Of a DNA stretch of 64,000 bases, positions 8,154 through 16,779 are shown piece after piece. Made by a program: the position numbers and the translations under genes. The notes beneath the pieces are model-generated. The model was not told the DNA's origin and made no database searches. It saw only the letters and a program-made list of their open reading frames with translations. Source of the stretch: Blastococcus saxobsidens (GTDB taxonomy: Bacteria; Actinomycetota; Actinomycetes; Mycobacteriales; Geodermatophilaceae). Positions within the stretch are counted from its first letter, which is position 1; each line of letters opens with the position of its first letter. The DNA is taken from positions 1-64,000 of the forward strand of contig NZ_JAAGWG010000008.1 of assembly GCF_010682065.1 (NCBI RefSeq), given 5' to 3'.

Positions 8154-9488
8154 ATGTTCCGCGCCCTCCGGGTGCGGAACTTCCGCCGCTACGCCTCGGC
8201 GAACCTCTTCAGCCTGACCGGCACCTGGATCCAGCGGATCGGCCAGGACTGGCTGGTGCTCCAGCTGTCCGACGACAGCGGCGTCGCGCTCGGGCTGATC
8301 ACCGCCCTGCAGTTCGGGCCGTCCCTGCTGCTGAGCATGTACGGCGGCGTCCTGGCCGACCGCTACTCCAAGCGCCGCATGCTGTTGATCACCCAGGCCT
8401 GCATGGGTCTGCTGTCGCTGGTGCTGGGCCTGCTCGTCGTCACCGACGTGGTGGCCCTCTGGCACGTGTTCGTCCTGGCCGGGGCGCTCGGCGCCGTCTC
8501 GGCGATCGACGCGCCGGTGCGCCAGGCGTTCGTGTCGGAGATGGTCGGGCCCGCGCTGCTGACCAACGCCGTCAGCCTCAACTCGACGATCTTCAACGGC
8601 GCCCGGCTGGTCGGCCCCGCGGTCGCCGGGCTGCTCATCGGGGCGGCGTCGGGCAACACGGCACCGGCGTTCCTGCTCAACGCGGCCAGCTTCGCCTTCA
8701 CCATCACCGCGCTGGCCGGCATGCGCACCGACGAGCTGCAACCGAGCCCACCGGTGGCGCGAGGCCGCGGGCAGCTGCGCGCCGGGCTGGCCTACACCTG
8801 GGCGCACCCCGACCTGGTGCTGGCGATGACGCTCGCCTTCGTGCTGGGCACCTTCGGGTTCAACTACCAGGTGACCATCGCGCTGATGGCCCGCGAGACC
8901 TTCGACCTCGGGGCGCAGGCCTTCGGTCTGCTCTCCACCTGCTTCGCCGTGGGCTCGCTGTCGGGCGCGCTGCTCTCCACCCGGCGCAGCGTGCGGCCGC
9001 GGCAGCGCTTCCTGGTCGGCTCGGCGGTGCTGTTCGGCCTGCTCACCGTGGTCGCCGGCCTCATGCCGACGTACGTCACCTTCGCCCTGATGCTGGTGCC
9101 CACCGGAGCGGCGGGGCTGATGTTCAGCGTGGCCGCCAACAGCTTCGTCCAGCTCGGCGTCGAGCCGCAGATGCGCGGCCGGGTGATGGCGCTGTACTTC
9201 ATGTGCTTCATGGGTGGCACGCCGGTCGGCGCGCCCCTGGTCGGCTGGATCTCCGAGCACCTCGGCGCGCCCTGGGGGCTGATCCTCGGCGGCGCCGTCT
9301 GCGTGGTCGCCGGCCTGGCGGCCGCCGCCTGGCTGGCGCGACGCCGCACCGTACGGCTGGAGCTGAGCCGCGCGCCGCTGCGCCTCCGCCTGCGGGTGGG
9401 GCCGCAGCGCGCCGCCGTCCCGTCCCCGCAGCTGCGGGCCGAGGAGGAGAAGATGGCCGAGAAGGCGCCGGGCCAGCAGTCGCTCTGA
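8154..9488 (+). CDS. MFS drug/metabolite exporter (EntS-like)
   Basis: A 444-residue transporter with about 12 helices. The start FRALRVRNFRRYASANLFSL and the loop GGVLADRYSKRRML (the A-motif between helices 2 and 3) are typical of the EntS/MFS_3 branch that exports siderophores or drugs. A second A-like motif, RGRVMALYFMCF, lies near residue 343. It follows the MarR gene closely, so it is probably the regulated efflux pump. The substrate is unknown. The C-terminal 50 residues are charged and cytosolic. Confidence 0.88.
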   Translation: MFRALRVRNFRRYASANLFSLTGTWIQRIGQDWLVLQLSDDSGVALGLITALQFGPSLLLSMYGGVLADRYSKRRMLLITQACMGLLSLVLGLLVVTDVVALWHVFVLAGALGAVSAIDAPVRQAFVSEMVGPALLTNAVSLNSTIFNGARLVGPAVAGLLIGAASGNTAPAFLLNAASFAFTITALAGMRTDELQPSPPVARGRGQLRAGLAYTWAHPDLVLAMTLAFVLGTFGFNYQVTIALMARETFDLGAQAFGLLSTCFAVGSLSGALLSTRRSVRPRQRFLVGSAVLFGLLTVVAGLMPTYVTFALMLVPTGAAGLMFSVAANSFVQLGVEPQMRGRVMALYFMCFMGGTPVGAPLVGWISEHLGAPWGLILGGAVCVVAGLAAAAWLARRRTVRLELSRAPLRLRLRVGPQRAAVPSPQLRAEEEKMAEKAPGQQSL

Positions 9489-9544
9489 CCGGGCCCGTGC
9501 GCGTACGGTCGGCTCCACCGGTTCCGCTCGCGCAGGGGCATCCC

Positions 9545-9928
9545 ATGGCCGCACTGATCCAGCTCGTCGCGCTGCTCGCCGCCTTCGCCGGGGTGATCGT
9601 CGGCTTCGGCCCGCTCACCCGGTGGCTGGAGCTCCGGGCGGCCCGCCGGTCCGCGGCGCGGGGCCCCGCTCCCTCGGGCCGCCCGCTGGAGCGCGTGGCC
9701 GCCGACCTGCGTCGGCTCGGGCGCCAGGTGGATCTGGTGCCGGCCGGGGCTCCCATGGCCCGGCGCCGAGGGCTCCTCGCCGCCTACGACGACGTCCTGC
9801 TCGAGGCCGCCGGCATGCTCGGCGTCCCGACGTCGCTGACCTCGTGTCCCGAGGGCCGGGCGCGCGAGGTCGAGCGGTTGCGGCTGGTCGCCGAGCTGCG
9901 GGGGGCCGGCCTGCGGGTGCCGGTCTGA
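9545..9928 (+). CDS. Small single-helix hypothetical protein
   Basis: A 127-residue protein that I do not recognise. Residues 2-24 are hydrophobic and would anchor it in the membrane; the rest is an Arg-rich cytosolic region with ERVAADLRRLGRQVDLV and a later ARRRGLLAAYDDVLLEAA segment. Proteins with this layout are common in actinobacteria and have no known function. The ATG at 9545 was chosen because the helix begins there. It overlaps the ThpR gene by four bases if the CTG start of that gene is right. Confidence 0.65.
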   Translation: MAALIQLVALLAAFAGVIVGFGPLTRWLELRAARRSAARGPAPSGRPLERVAADLRRLGRQVDLVPAGAPMARRRGLLAAYDDVLLEAAGMLGVPTSLTSCPEGRAREVERLRLVAELRGAGLRVPV

Positions 9929-10500
9929 GCCCCGCACCGACCCGGCGGCTGTTCTTCGCCGTCGACCCACCGCCGCCCGTCCGCGAGGACCTCGACCGCG
10001 CTCTCGCCCCGCTCCGGAACGCCCCGGGCGCGCCGCGGTGGAGCACCCCGGAGCGGTGGCACCTGACGCTGCTGTTCCTCGGCCGGGTGCCCGAGGCGCA
10101 GCTGCCCGCGCTCGTGGCCGCCGCGGAGCCGGCCGTGGCCGCGACCCCGCCGCTGACGCTCCGGCTGGCCGATGGTGGGCGGTTCGGGTCGATCCGCCGT
10201 CCGCAGGTGGCGTGGGCGGGACTCGACGGCGACGTCGACCTGCTGGTGGCGCTGGCCGGTCGGCTGTCCGTCGTCGCACGGGAGCTCGGCCTGCCGGTGG
10301 AGGAGCGCCCCTTCCGCCCGCACCTGACGCTGGGCCGGTGGCGCCCCGGCCGGCCCGGCGACGGCTCGCTGACCGACCGGCTCGCGGGCTACCGCGGGCC
10401 GGAGTGGCGCGTGTCCGAGGTCCGGCTGGAGGAGAGCCGGCTGGGGCAGGCGCCCACCTACGAGGTCGTGGGCTCCTGGCCGCTCGCCGACGGGCCATAG
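9925..10500 (+). CDS. thpR: RNA 2',3'-cyclic phosphodiesterase (2H family)
   Basis: A 191-residue 2H phosphoesterase, which opens 2',3'-cyclic phosphates on RNA ends. Both catalytic motifs are present: HLTLLFLG near residue 43 and HLTLGRW near 133. The family normally begins RLFFAV-, which here follows only seven residues after codon 9925. No ATG, GTG or TTG is available at that point; the CTG at 9925 overlaps the stop of the preceding gene as CTGA. The only alternative is GTG 9844, which would add 27 unrelated residues and overlap the neighbour by 85 bases. I prefer the CTG start. Product is secure; start is moderately sure. Confidence 0.8.
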   Translation: MSPAPTRRLFFAVDPPPPVREDLDRALAPLRNAPGAPRWSTPERWHLTLLFLGRVPEAQLPALVAAAEPAVAATPPLTLRLADGGRFGSIRRPQVAWAGLDGDVDLLVALAGRLSVVARELGLPVEERPFRPHLTLGRWRPGRPGDGSLTDRLAGYRGPEWRVSEVRLEESRLGQAPTYEVVGSWPLADGP

Positions 10501-10516
10501 TGGCGATTTCGGCCCG

Positions 10517-11485
10517 TCACCAGGCGTACTCCATAGGGGCCGCCCGGTAGCCGGGGAAGATCTCGTCGAGCCTGGTCAGGGCGGCGTCGTCGAGGTCCAC
10601 GGTGAGCGCGGTCAGCGCGCCCTCGAGCTGTTCCATCGTGCGGGGCCCGACGATCGGCGCGGTGACGGCGGGCTGGTGCAGCAGCCAGGCCAGCCCGACG
10701 TCGGCCGGCGCGTGCCCGAGGTCGCGGCAGAGCTTCTCGTAGGCCTCCAGCGCGGGCCGGTGCTGCTCCACCCGCTTCTGCTGGCGCTCCTCGTGGCGGC
10801 GTCCGCCCTCGCCCTTCGCCAGGACCCCGGCGAGCAGACCGCCGGCCAGTGGGCTCCACGGCAGGATGCCGACCCCGGAGTGCTGCGCGGCCGGCAGCAC
10901 CTCGAGCTCCACGTGCCGGGTGAGCAGGTTGTAGTGGGACTGCTCGCTGACCAGGCCGGTGAAGCTCCGGCGGGCGGCCACGGCGTTGGCCTCGACGATC
11001 TGCCAGGCGGCGTGGTTGGACGAGCCGACGTAGAGCACCTTGCCCTGGGCGACGAGCGTCTCGCAGGCCTGCCAGATCTCGTCCCACGGCGTCTCCAGGT
11101 CGACGTGGTGGAACTGGTAGAGGTCGATCCAGTCGGTGCCCATCCGGCGCAGCGACCCCTCGCAGGCGCGCACGATGTTGCGGGCGGAGAGGAACGTGTC
11201 GTTGGGCCAGTCGGACATGCCGCCGTAGACCTTGGTGGCCAGCACCGTCTTCTCCCGGCGGTCCCCGCCCTGGGCGAACCAGCTGCCCAGCACCTCCTCG
11301 GTGCGGCCCTTGCCGGCGTCGAAGCCGTAGACGTTGGCGGTGTCGAAGAAGTTGACCCCCTCGGCCAGTGCCCGGTCCATGACCGCGTGGGAGTCGGCCT
11401 CCTCGGTCTTCCAGCCGAAGTTCATGGTGCCCAGGCACAAGCGGGAGACCCGCAGACCGCTGCGACCGAGGTGCGTGTACTCCAT
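10517..11485 (-). CDS. Aldo/keto reductase
   Basis: A 322-residue NADPH-dependent oxidoreductase of the AKR superfamily (TIM barrel, YghZ/YajO-like branch). The catalytic tetrad is visible: Asp and Tyr in FDTANVYG (residues 48-55), Lys in VLATKVYG, and His in LYQFHHVD. YVGSSNHAAWQ and the C-terminal APIVGPRTMEQLEG bind cofactor. ATG 11485 follows an AGGGTGG ribosome-binding site at a good distance; an in-frame ATG at 11503 is less likely. It is divergent from the thioesterase gene and only a few tens of bases separate them, so the promoters overlap. Substrate unknown. Confidence 0.9.
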   Translation of the reverse strand: MEYTHLGRSGLRVSRLCLGTMNFGWKTEEADSHAVMDRALAEGVNFFDTANVYGFDAGKGRTEEVLGSWFAQGGDRREKTVLATKVYGGMSDWPNDTFLSARNIVRACEGSLRRMGTDWIDLYQFHHVDLETPWDEIWQACETLVAQGKVLYVGSSNHAAWQIVEANAVAARRSFTGLVSEQSHYNLLTRHVELEVLPAAQHSGVGILPWSPLAGGLLAGVLAKGEGGRRHEERQQKRVEQHRPALEAYEKLCRDLGHAPADVGLAWLLHQPAVTAPIVGPRTMEQLEGALTALTVDLDDAALTRLDEIFPGYRAAPMEYAW

Positions 11486-11513
11486 GGAGGACCACCCTGG
11501 CACCCTGTTCGCC

Positions 11514-12335
11514 GTGCCGCAGAACGATCACTCGAGCGCCTTCGACGTCGCCACCGCCGTCCGCCGGTCCGAGGGGGGTGGGCTCGTCGCCGAGCTCGAC
11601 CCGGGATGGGACGTCGGCGGCGGGATCCTCAACGGCGGCTACCTGCTGTCGGTGGCCGGGCGGGCGGCGGTGCTGGAGAGCCCGCACGAGCACCCCGTCG
11701 CCATGTCGGCCAGCTACCTGCGGGCCGGGGCCGGCGGGCCGGCGACCCTCGCGGTGACGCCGGGCCCGGCCGGGCGGACGCTCGCCCACTCGATGGTCAC
11801 GCTCGCCGACGACGGCGGCCCGCTGATCACCGTGCAGGCGACGACGGCGACGCTCACCGACGCGCCGTCGGAGTACTCGCGGCCCATGCCGGAGGTTCCC
11901 TCGCCCGACGAGTGCCTCGACATGGCGGCCAACGCGCACCTCGCCGCGGTGCCGATCCAGCTGCCGGGGCTGACCCAGCACGTGGACAGCAGGCTGGACC
12001 CTGCGACGGCGATGTGGGCGCTGGGGCAGCCCTCGGAGGAGCCGGTGCTGCGCGCCTGGGTGCGCCTGGCCGACGGGCGCCGGGCCGACCCGCTGTCGCT
12101 GCTGCTGTTCGCCGACGTGCTGCCGCCGACCAGTTTCGCCACCGGCCGGATGGGCTGGGCGCCGACCGTGCAGCTGCAGGTCCTCGTCCGGGCGATCCCG
12201 GCGCCGGGGTGGTGCCTGGTGGAGGCCCGGGCCAGCGAGGTCGCGGGCGGCTGGAGCGACGAGGACTACCGGATCTGGGACTCCACCGGCCGCCTGGTCG
12301 CGCAGAGCCGGCAGCTCGCCCGGACCGCCCGCTAG
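11514..12335 (+). CDS. Acyl-CoA thioesterase family protein (double hotdog)
   Basis: A 273-residue protein that resembles TesB-like double-hotdog thioesterases. The N-terminal half contains DPGWDVGGGILNGGYLLS, the substrate-binding helix region with the NGGYL motif, and the C-terminal half repeats the fold and ends GRLVAQSRQL. It would hydrolyse acyl-CoA in the cytosol. GTG 11514 keeps it clear of the divergent reductase; ATG 11484 is an alternative that has a better ribosome-binding site (GAGGTG) but overlaps the start codon of that gene on the other strand. It overlaps the convergent TetR gene by four bases. Confidence 0.8.
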   Translation: MPQNDHSSAFDVATAVRRSEGGGLVAELDPGWDVGGGILNGGYLLSVAGRAAVLESPHEHPVAMSASYLRAGAGGPATLAVTPGPAGRTLAHSMVTLADDGGPLITVQATTATLTDAPSEYSRPMPEVPSPDECLDMAANAHLAAVPIQLPGLTQHVDSRLDPATAMWALGQPSEEPVLRAWVRLADGRRADPLSLLLFADVLPPTSFATGRMGWAPTVQLQVLVRAIPAPGWCLVEARASEVAGGWSDEDYRIWDSTGRLVAQSRQLARTAR

Positions 12336-12952
12336 CGAGGCGGGAGTGCGACGTCGCCGGTGAGGTAGCGCTGCACCGTCGGCCCGATCGCGGCGACCAG
12401 GGCCTCGGGGGAGCTGCCCGCCAGCGGCTCGATGCGCAGGACGTACCGCCCCATCACCAGGCCGATGAGCTGCGAGGCGACCAGCGCGCCGCGGACCTCC
12501 GCCTCGTGCCGCGGCAGGTCCAGGGTGCCGACGACGCGGCGCAGGACCTGGGTCACCAGGAACTCCCGCAGCAGCTTGGCGCCCCACTCGTTGCCGACGG
12601 CCGAGCGCACGAGCGCCAGCCCGGCGGGCTGCATCGGACCGTCCCACACGGTCAGCAGCAGCCGGACGACGCCCTCGCCCAGCCCGTCCCGGCCGCCGGC
12701 CAGCAGCTCGGGGAGCAGCTCCGCCGGGTCGGCCGGCGCCTCGATCGCGGCCAGGAACAGCTGGTCCTTGCTGCCGAAGTAGTGGTGCACCAGCGCCGGG
12801 TCGACGCCGGCCGCCGTGGCGATCTGGCGGATCGTGGCGCCGTCGAACCCGCGCTCGGCGAACGCGGCGCGGGCGGCGGCCAGGACGGCGTCCCGGGTGT
12901 CGGGGCTCCCCGGACGCCGTCCGGTCCGCCGACGGGGTTCCTCGGTGCTCAG
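12332..12952 (-). CDS. TetR family transcriptional regulator
   Basis: A 206-residue repressor. The helix-turn-helix ERGFDGATIRQIATAAGVDP followed by LVHHYFGSKDQLF (about residues 35-67) is standard for TetR; the rest is a ligand-binding helical domain. No ATG, GTG or TTG precedes the domain; the CTG at 12952 overlaps the permease stop as CTGA and has a perfect GGAGGAGG ribosome-binding site five bases upstream, so a CTG start is likely. It is the last gene of the ATPase-permease-regulator operon and probably controls the palindromic site upstream of that operon. Confidence 0.88.
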   Translation of the reverse strand: MSTEEPRRRTGRRPGSPDTRDAVLAAARAAFAERGFDGATIRQIATAAGVDPALVHHYFGSKDQLFLAAIEAPADPAELLPELLAGGRDGLGEGVVRLLLTVWDGPMQPAGLALVRSAVGNEWGAKLLREFLVTQVLRRVVGTLDLPRHEAEVRGALVASQLIGLVMGRYVLRIEPLAGSSPEALVAAIGPTVQRYLTGDVALPPR

Positions 12953-13722
12953 TCGGTCCTCCTCCGCAGGGTGGCCGCCGCCAGCGCGAGGGCGAGCAGG
13001 GCCGCGCCGGAGACGATGCCGACGTCGGTCCACATCGTGCCCGTCGCCTCCACCGAGCGCCCGACCTCCCGCAGCGCCTCGACCGCGTAGGTCAGCGGCA
13101 GGGCGTCGCTGATCGCCTGCAGCCAGCCGGCCATCTGCTCGCGCGGCACCAGCAGGCCGCAGAGGAAGAAATGCGGCAGCACGACGACGGGCATGAGCTG
13201 CACGGCCTGGAACTCGCTGCGGGCGAAGGCGCTGGCCAGCAGTCCGAGCGCGACGCCCAGCACCGCGTCGACGACGGCGATCAGCACGACCAGCCACAGC
13301 GACCCGGCGACGTCCAGGTCGTAGAGCGTCGTGGCCACCGTGACGGTCCCGATCGCCTGGAGCGCGGCGGCCAGCCCGAAGGCCAGGCCGTAGCCGAGCA
13401 GCAGGTCCAGGCGCGACAGGGGAGTGGTGAGCAGCCGCTCCAGCGTGCCGGAGGTGCGCTCCCGGAGCATCGCGATGCTCGTGACCAGGAACATCACGAC
13501 GAACGGGAAGACGCCGAGCATCGTCAGCCCGACCCGGTCGAAGGTGTCCGGCTGCCCCGGGACGGTCGGCACGTCCCGCCACAGCAGGTACAGCAGCCCG
13601 AGCAGCAGGCTCGGCAGCACCAGCATCATCGCGATGGTGCGGTGGTCGTGCCGCAGCTGGCGCAGCACCCGGGTGGTGGTCGCGAGCGTGAGCCCCGCGG
13701 TGAGGTGCCGGGTGGCGCTCAT
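12949..13722 (-). CDS. ABC-2 type exporter permease
   Basis: A 257-residue membrane component of an ABC exporter, with six hydrophobic helices. The RERTSGTLERLLTTPLSRLD motif (residues 98-117) is the cytosolic coupling segment of the ABC-2 family. PLTYAVEALREVGRS near the C-terminus is also typical. ATG 13722 overlaps the ATPase stop as ATGA. With the ATPase it would export a drug, lipid or polymer; the linked TetR gene favours drug or antibiotic efflux (inference). Confidence 0.9.
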   Translation of the reverse strand: MSATRHLTAGLTLATTTRVLRQLRHDHRTIAMMLVLPSLLLGLLYLLWRDVPTVPGQPDTFDRVGLTMLGVFPFVVMFLVTSIAMLRERTSGTLERLLTTPLSRLDLLLGYGLAFGLAAALQAIGTVTVATTLYDLDVAGSLWLVVLIAVVDAVLGVALGLLASAFARSEFQAVQLMPVVVLPHFFLCGLLVPREQMAGWLQAISDALPLTYAVEALREVGRSVEATGTMWTDVGIVSGAALLALALAAATLRRRTD

Positions 13723-14438
13723 GCCGGCACCCCTTCGCGGGCGCGGACGACGTTCAGGAACGCCTCCTCCAGGTCGTGCGAGCGGCCGTCGCTGCGCAGC
13801 TGCGCCGGGGTGGTGTCGGCGAGCAGGGCGCCGTCGCGCAGGAGGAGGAGCCGGTCGCACCGGGCGGCCTCGTCCATCACGTGGCTGGAGACGACGAGGG
13901 TGGTGCCCGCGCGGGCCAGGGCGTGGAACATGTCCCAGAGCTCGACCCGCAGCACCGGGTCGAGGCCGACCGTCGGTTCGTCGAGCACGAGCACCTCGGG
14001 TGCGCCCACCAGGGCGCAGGCCAGGGACGCCCGCCCGCGCTGGCCGCCGGAGAGGTCGGCCACCAGCTGGCCGGCCGCCTCGCGGAGCCCCACGTCGGCG
14101 ACCGCGGCGTCGGCCTCCCCGGTGCCGCGCCCGTACAGCGCGGCGAAGTAGCGGGCGTTCTCCCGCACCGTCAGGTCGCCGTAGACGCTGGGCGCCTGGG
14201 TCACGTAGCCGACGCGTGAGCGCAGGGCGGGGGAGCCGGCCGGGTGGCCGAGGACGTCGACGGTGCCGGAACGGACGCGCTGGACGCCGACGATGGCGCG
14301 CATCAGCGTGCTCTTCCCGCTGCCGCTGGGTCCGAGCAGGCCGGTCACCTGCCCCTCCGGGACGGCGAAGGTGAGACCGGGGAGCACGCGGCGTTTCCCG
14401 CGGTCGACGACGAGGTCGGTGACGGTGACGGCGTCCAT
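13719..14438 (-). CDS. ABC exporter ATP-binding protein
   Basis: A 239-residue nucleotide-binding subunit. Walker A is GPSGSGKST, the signature is LSGGQRGR, Walker B is VLVLDEPTVGLDP and the switch His is in VVSSHVMDEA. All are intact, so it is an active ATPase. ATG 14438 has a GAGGAG ribosome-binding site six bases upstream; the in-frame upstream codon at 14459 lies inside the operator-like repeats. It is the first gene of a three-gene operon with the permease and the TetR regulator. Confidence 0.92.
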   Translation of the reverse strand: MDAVTVTDLVVDRGKRRVLPGLTFAVPEGQVTGLLGPSGSGKSTLMRAIVGVQRVRSGTVDVLGHPAGSPALRSRVGYVTQAPSVYGDLTVRENARYFAALYGRGTGEADAAVADVGLREAAGQLVADLSGGQRGRASLACALVGAPEVLVLDEPTVGLDPVLRVELWDMFHALARAGTTLVVSSHVMDEAARCDRLLLLRDGALLADTTPAQLRSDGRSHDLEEAFLNVVRAREGVPA

Positions 14439-14452
14439 GACGCGCTCCTCAG

Positions 14453-14488
14453 AACTCAACGGCTGATGAACTCAACGCTAGATGAGTT
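14453..14488. promoter_or_regulatory. Probable TetR operator upstream of ABC operon
   Basis: AACTCA (14469-14474) and TGAGTT (14483-14488) form an inverted repeat with an 8-base spacer, and a third AACTCA lies at 14453-14458. The segment sits directly upstream of the ABC-permease-TetR operon and overlaps a possible -10 element (TAGCGT on the minus strand). This is the arrangement expected for autoregulation by the operon-encoded TetR protein; binding is inference. Confidence 0.5.
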
Positions 14489-14589
14489 AACCAGCCGCGG
14501 TCAACGGGGCGGTCGACGAATCGACGAGTCGCCGTGTCGGGATGTCGACACCGGCCCCCGGCCGACGGTCCGGCGCGGCCGGTCGCGGA

Positions 14590-16683
14590 TCAGCGCCGGG
14601 CGCCGGCGGAGCTCGCCCGGCGGTCGATCAGCCAGGCGGTGAGCTCGGCCGCGGGCGCCGGCCGGCCGAAGAACCATCCCTGGCCGACGTCGCACCGCAG
14701 CTCGGTCAGGGCCGCCACGGTGCCGGGCTCCTCGACCCCCTCGGCGACCACGGTGAGCCCCAGCTCGTGTCCCAGGCGGATGACCGACCGCACCATCGCG
14801 GCGTCCTCGGCGCAGGCGGTCATCGCGGCCGTGTAGCTCCGGTCGATCTTCACCTCGTCGACCGGGAGGTTCCGGATGCGGCCGATCGAGGAGTAGCCGG
14901 TACCGAAGTCGTCGATCGACAGGCCGATCCCGGCGGCGTGCAGCCGGCCGAGCACGTCGCGGGCGGGTCCGGGTTCGGCGACCAGAGCGCTCTCGGTCAG
15001 TTCCAGCCGGAGCATGCGGGCACCGACCCCGTGCTTGGCCAGTGCGGAGAGCACCCGGTCGGGAAGGTCGGGGCGGTGCACCGACCGCGCCGACAGGTTG
15101 ACCGCCACCGGAACGTCGATCCCCTGCTCCGTCCACGCCCGGACCTGGGCGAGTGCAAGGTCCAGGACGCGGTCGGTCAGCGGCTCGATCAGTCCGGTCT
15201 GCTCGACGGCGGGGACGAAATCGCACGGCATGAGCAGGCCCCGGGTCGGGTGCACCCAGCGGACGAGGGCCTCCACCCCGACCACCTCGCCGGTGTGCAG
15301 CGAGACCTTGGGTTGGTAGTGCAGCGTCAGGTGGCCTTCGGCCAGACCGCGCCGGAACTCCGAGAGCAGCATCAGCCGCCCGCGGTCGTGGCCGTCCAGG
15401 GCGGGGTCGTACAGCTCCACCCCGCTCTGCCGCTCCTTGGCGGTGTACATCGCGATGTCGGCCTGCCGCAGCAGCGAGTCGATCTGCACCGGACCGTCGG
15501 CGGAGACGGCCACGCCGATGCTGACGTCGACGTCCAGTGCCAGGCCGTCGACCAGGAACGGCTCATTCAGCGCCGCCCGGGCGCGGACGGCGGCCGCGTG
15601 CGCGCCCTCCAGGGTGACGTCGGGCAGCAGGAGCAGGAACTCGTCGCCACCCAGCCGGGCGACGACGTCGACGTCCCGCACGTGCGGGCGCAGCCGTGGG
15701 CCGATCTGCGCGAGCAGCCGGTCGCCGTAGCCGTGCCCGAGGGTGTCGTTGATCTCCTTGAACCGGTCGAGGTCGAGCAGCAGCACGGCGACGCGCTCCG
15801 TCCCGCGACGCCCGGCCAGGAGCTCGGCGCCCCGGGCGAGGACGGCGGCCCGGTTGGGCAGGGCGGTCAGCTCGTCGTGCGTCGCCTGGTGGACCAGGCG
15901 TTCCTGCAGCTCGATCCGGTCGGTGACGTCACGGGCGGTGAGCAGCAGGCCGCCGATCAGCGGGTCCGCGCGCCGGTCCGAGGTGGTCATCTCCAGGTGC
16001 CGCCACGTCCCGTCGCGGTGCAGCACCCGCATCAGGAAGACGTCGGGCAGGTGGGCGACGACGTCCGGGTGCCCGACCGGCAGGCCCTTGCCGAGGCGCT
16101 GCTGGTCGGCGGGGTGGACCAGGTCGCGGGCGACGTTGCCGAGCAGCTCGTGCGGGGAGCGGCCGAGCAGGCCGACGACGGAGTCGGAGACGAACGAGAT
16201 CTGGCCGGTGGCGTCGACGAGGAAGATGACGTCGCTGGTCGCGTGCACCACCGACCGGAAGCGGCGCTCCCGGTCCAGCGCGGCCAGCATGGCGTTGAAG
16301 GCCGCGGCAGTCCGGCCGAGGTCGTCGGCGGCACCGACCGGCAGCGTCAGGTCCGCCCCGCGCGTGCCGGGTGCGCCGGAGGTGCCCAGCGGTGTGTCCA
16401 CGGCCTCGGCCACGTCGGTCAGCCGGGTCGCCAGGACCTGGAGCCGGCGGCCGATCACCCGCCGCGCCAGCAGCCAGTTGGCGGCGCCGAGCGCGATGCC
16501 GGCGGCCAGGCAGGCGAGCCGGAACGTGACGGCACGGGAGTGCACCGTCGGGACACCGAGGAGCTCGGCGAACCAGGGGAAGATCGCGCCGACGGCCACG
16601 CCGAGCGCGGCCATGCCCAGGGCGAGCCGGGGGAACGCTCCCCACCGGGGCCGGCCGCTGCCGGGCGTTGCGCTGTGGATCAC
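14590..16683 (-). CDS. PAS-GGDEF-EAL cyclic-di-GMP enzyme
   Basis: A 697-residue membrane protein for cyclic-di-GMP turnover. Two hydrophobic helices (about 12-58) are followed by a HAMP-like linker, a PAS domain (about 130-250), a GGDEF domain and an EAL domain. The cyclase motif is RLGGDEF and is preceded at the right distance by RDVD, an intact inhibitory I-site. The phosphodiesterase motifs VEALVRW and DDFGTGYSS are also complete, so either activity is possible. The GTG at 16683 is the most upstream reasonable start. It is divergent from the SpoU methyltransferase gene. Signal and output are unknown. Confidence 0.9.
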   Translation of the reverse strand: MIHSATPGSGRPRWGAFPRLALGMAALGVAVGAIFPWFAELLGVPTVHSRAVTFRLACLAAGIALGAANWLLARRVIGRRLQVLATRLTDVAEAVDTPLGTSGAPGTRGADLTLPVGAADDLGRTAAAFNAMLAALDRERRFRSVVHATSDVIFLVDATGQISFVSDSVVGLLGRSPHELLGNVARDLVHPADQQRLGKGLPVGHPDVVAHLPDVFLMRVLHRDGTWRHLEMTTSDRRADPLIGGLLLTARDVTDRIELQERLVHQATHDELTALPNRAAVLARGAELLAGRRGTERVAVLLLDLDRFKEINDTLGHGYGDRLLAQIGPRLRPHVRDVDVVARLGGDEFLLLLPDVTLEGAHAAAVRARAALNEPFLVDGLALDVDVSIGVAVSADGPVQIDSLLRQADIAMYTAKERQSGVELYDPALDGHDRGRLMLLSEFRRGLAEGHLTLHYQPKVSLHTGEVVGVEALVRWVHPTRGLLMPCDFVPAVEQTGLIEPLTDRVLDLALAQVRAWTEQGIDVPVAVNLSARSVHRPDLPDRVLSALAKHGVGARMLRLELTESALVAEPGPARDVLGRLHAAGIGLSIDDFGTGYSSIGRIRNLPVDEVKIDRSYTAAMTACAEDAAMVRSVIRLGHELGLTVVAEGVEEPGTVAALTELRCDVGQGWFFGRPAPAAELTAWLIDRRASSAGARR

Positions 16684-16779
16684 CTCCGCAGCATCGGCAC
16701 GGCGCGGGACCTGCTGAATGCCTTCCCGGAGGACTCCCTCCCGCGGGTGGCCGGGGTGGACCAGGCAGAATCGACGTCC

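Noticed and set aside
14542..16779. Plus-strand open frame opposite the GGDEF-EAL gene
   Set aside because: It is the antisense shadow of the cyclic-di-GMP enzyme; only its last part, from 16780, is the SpoU methyltransferase.
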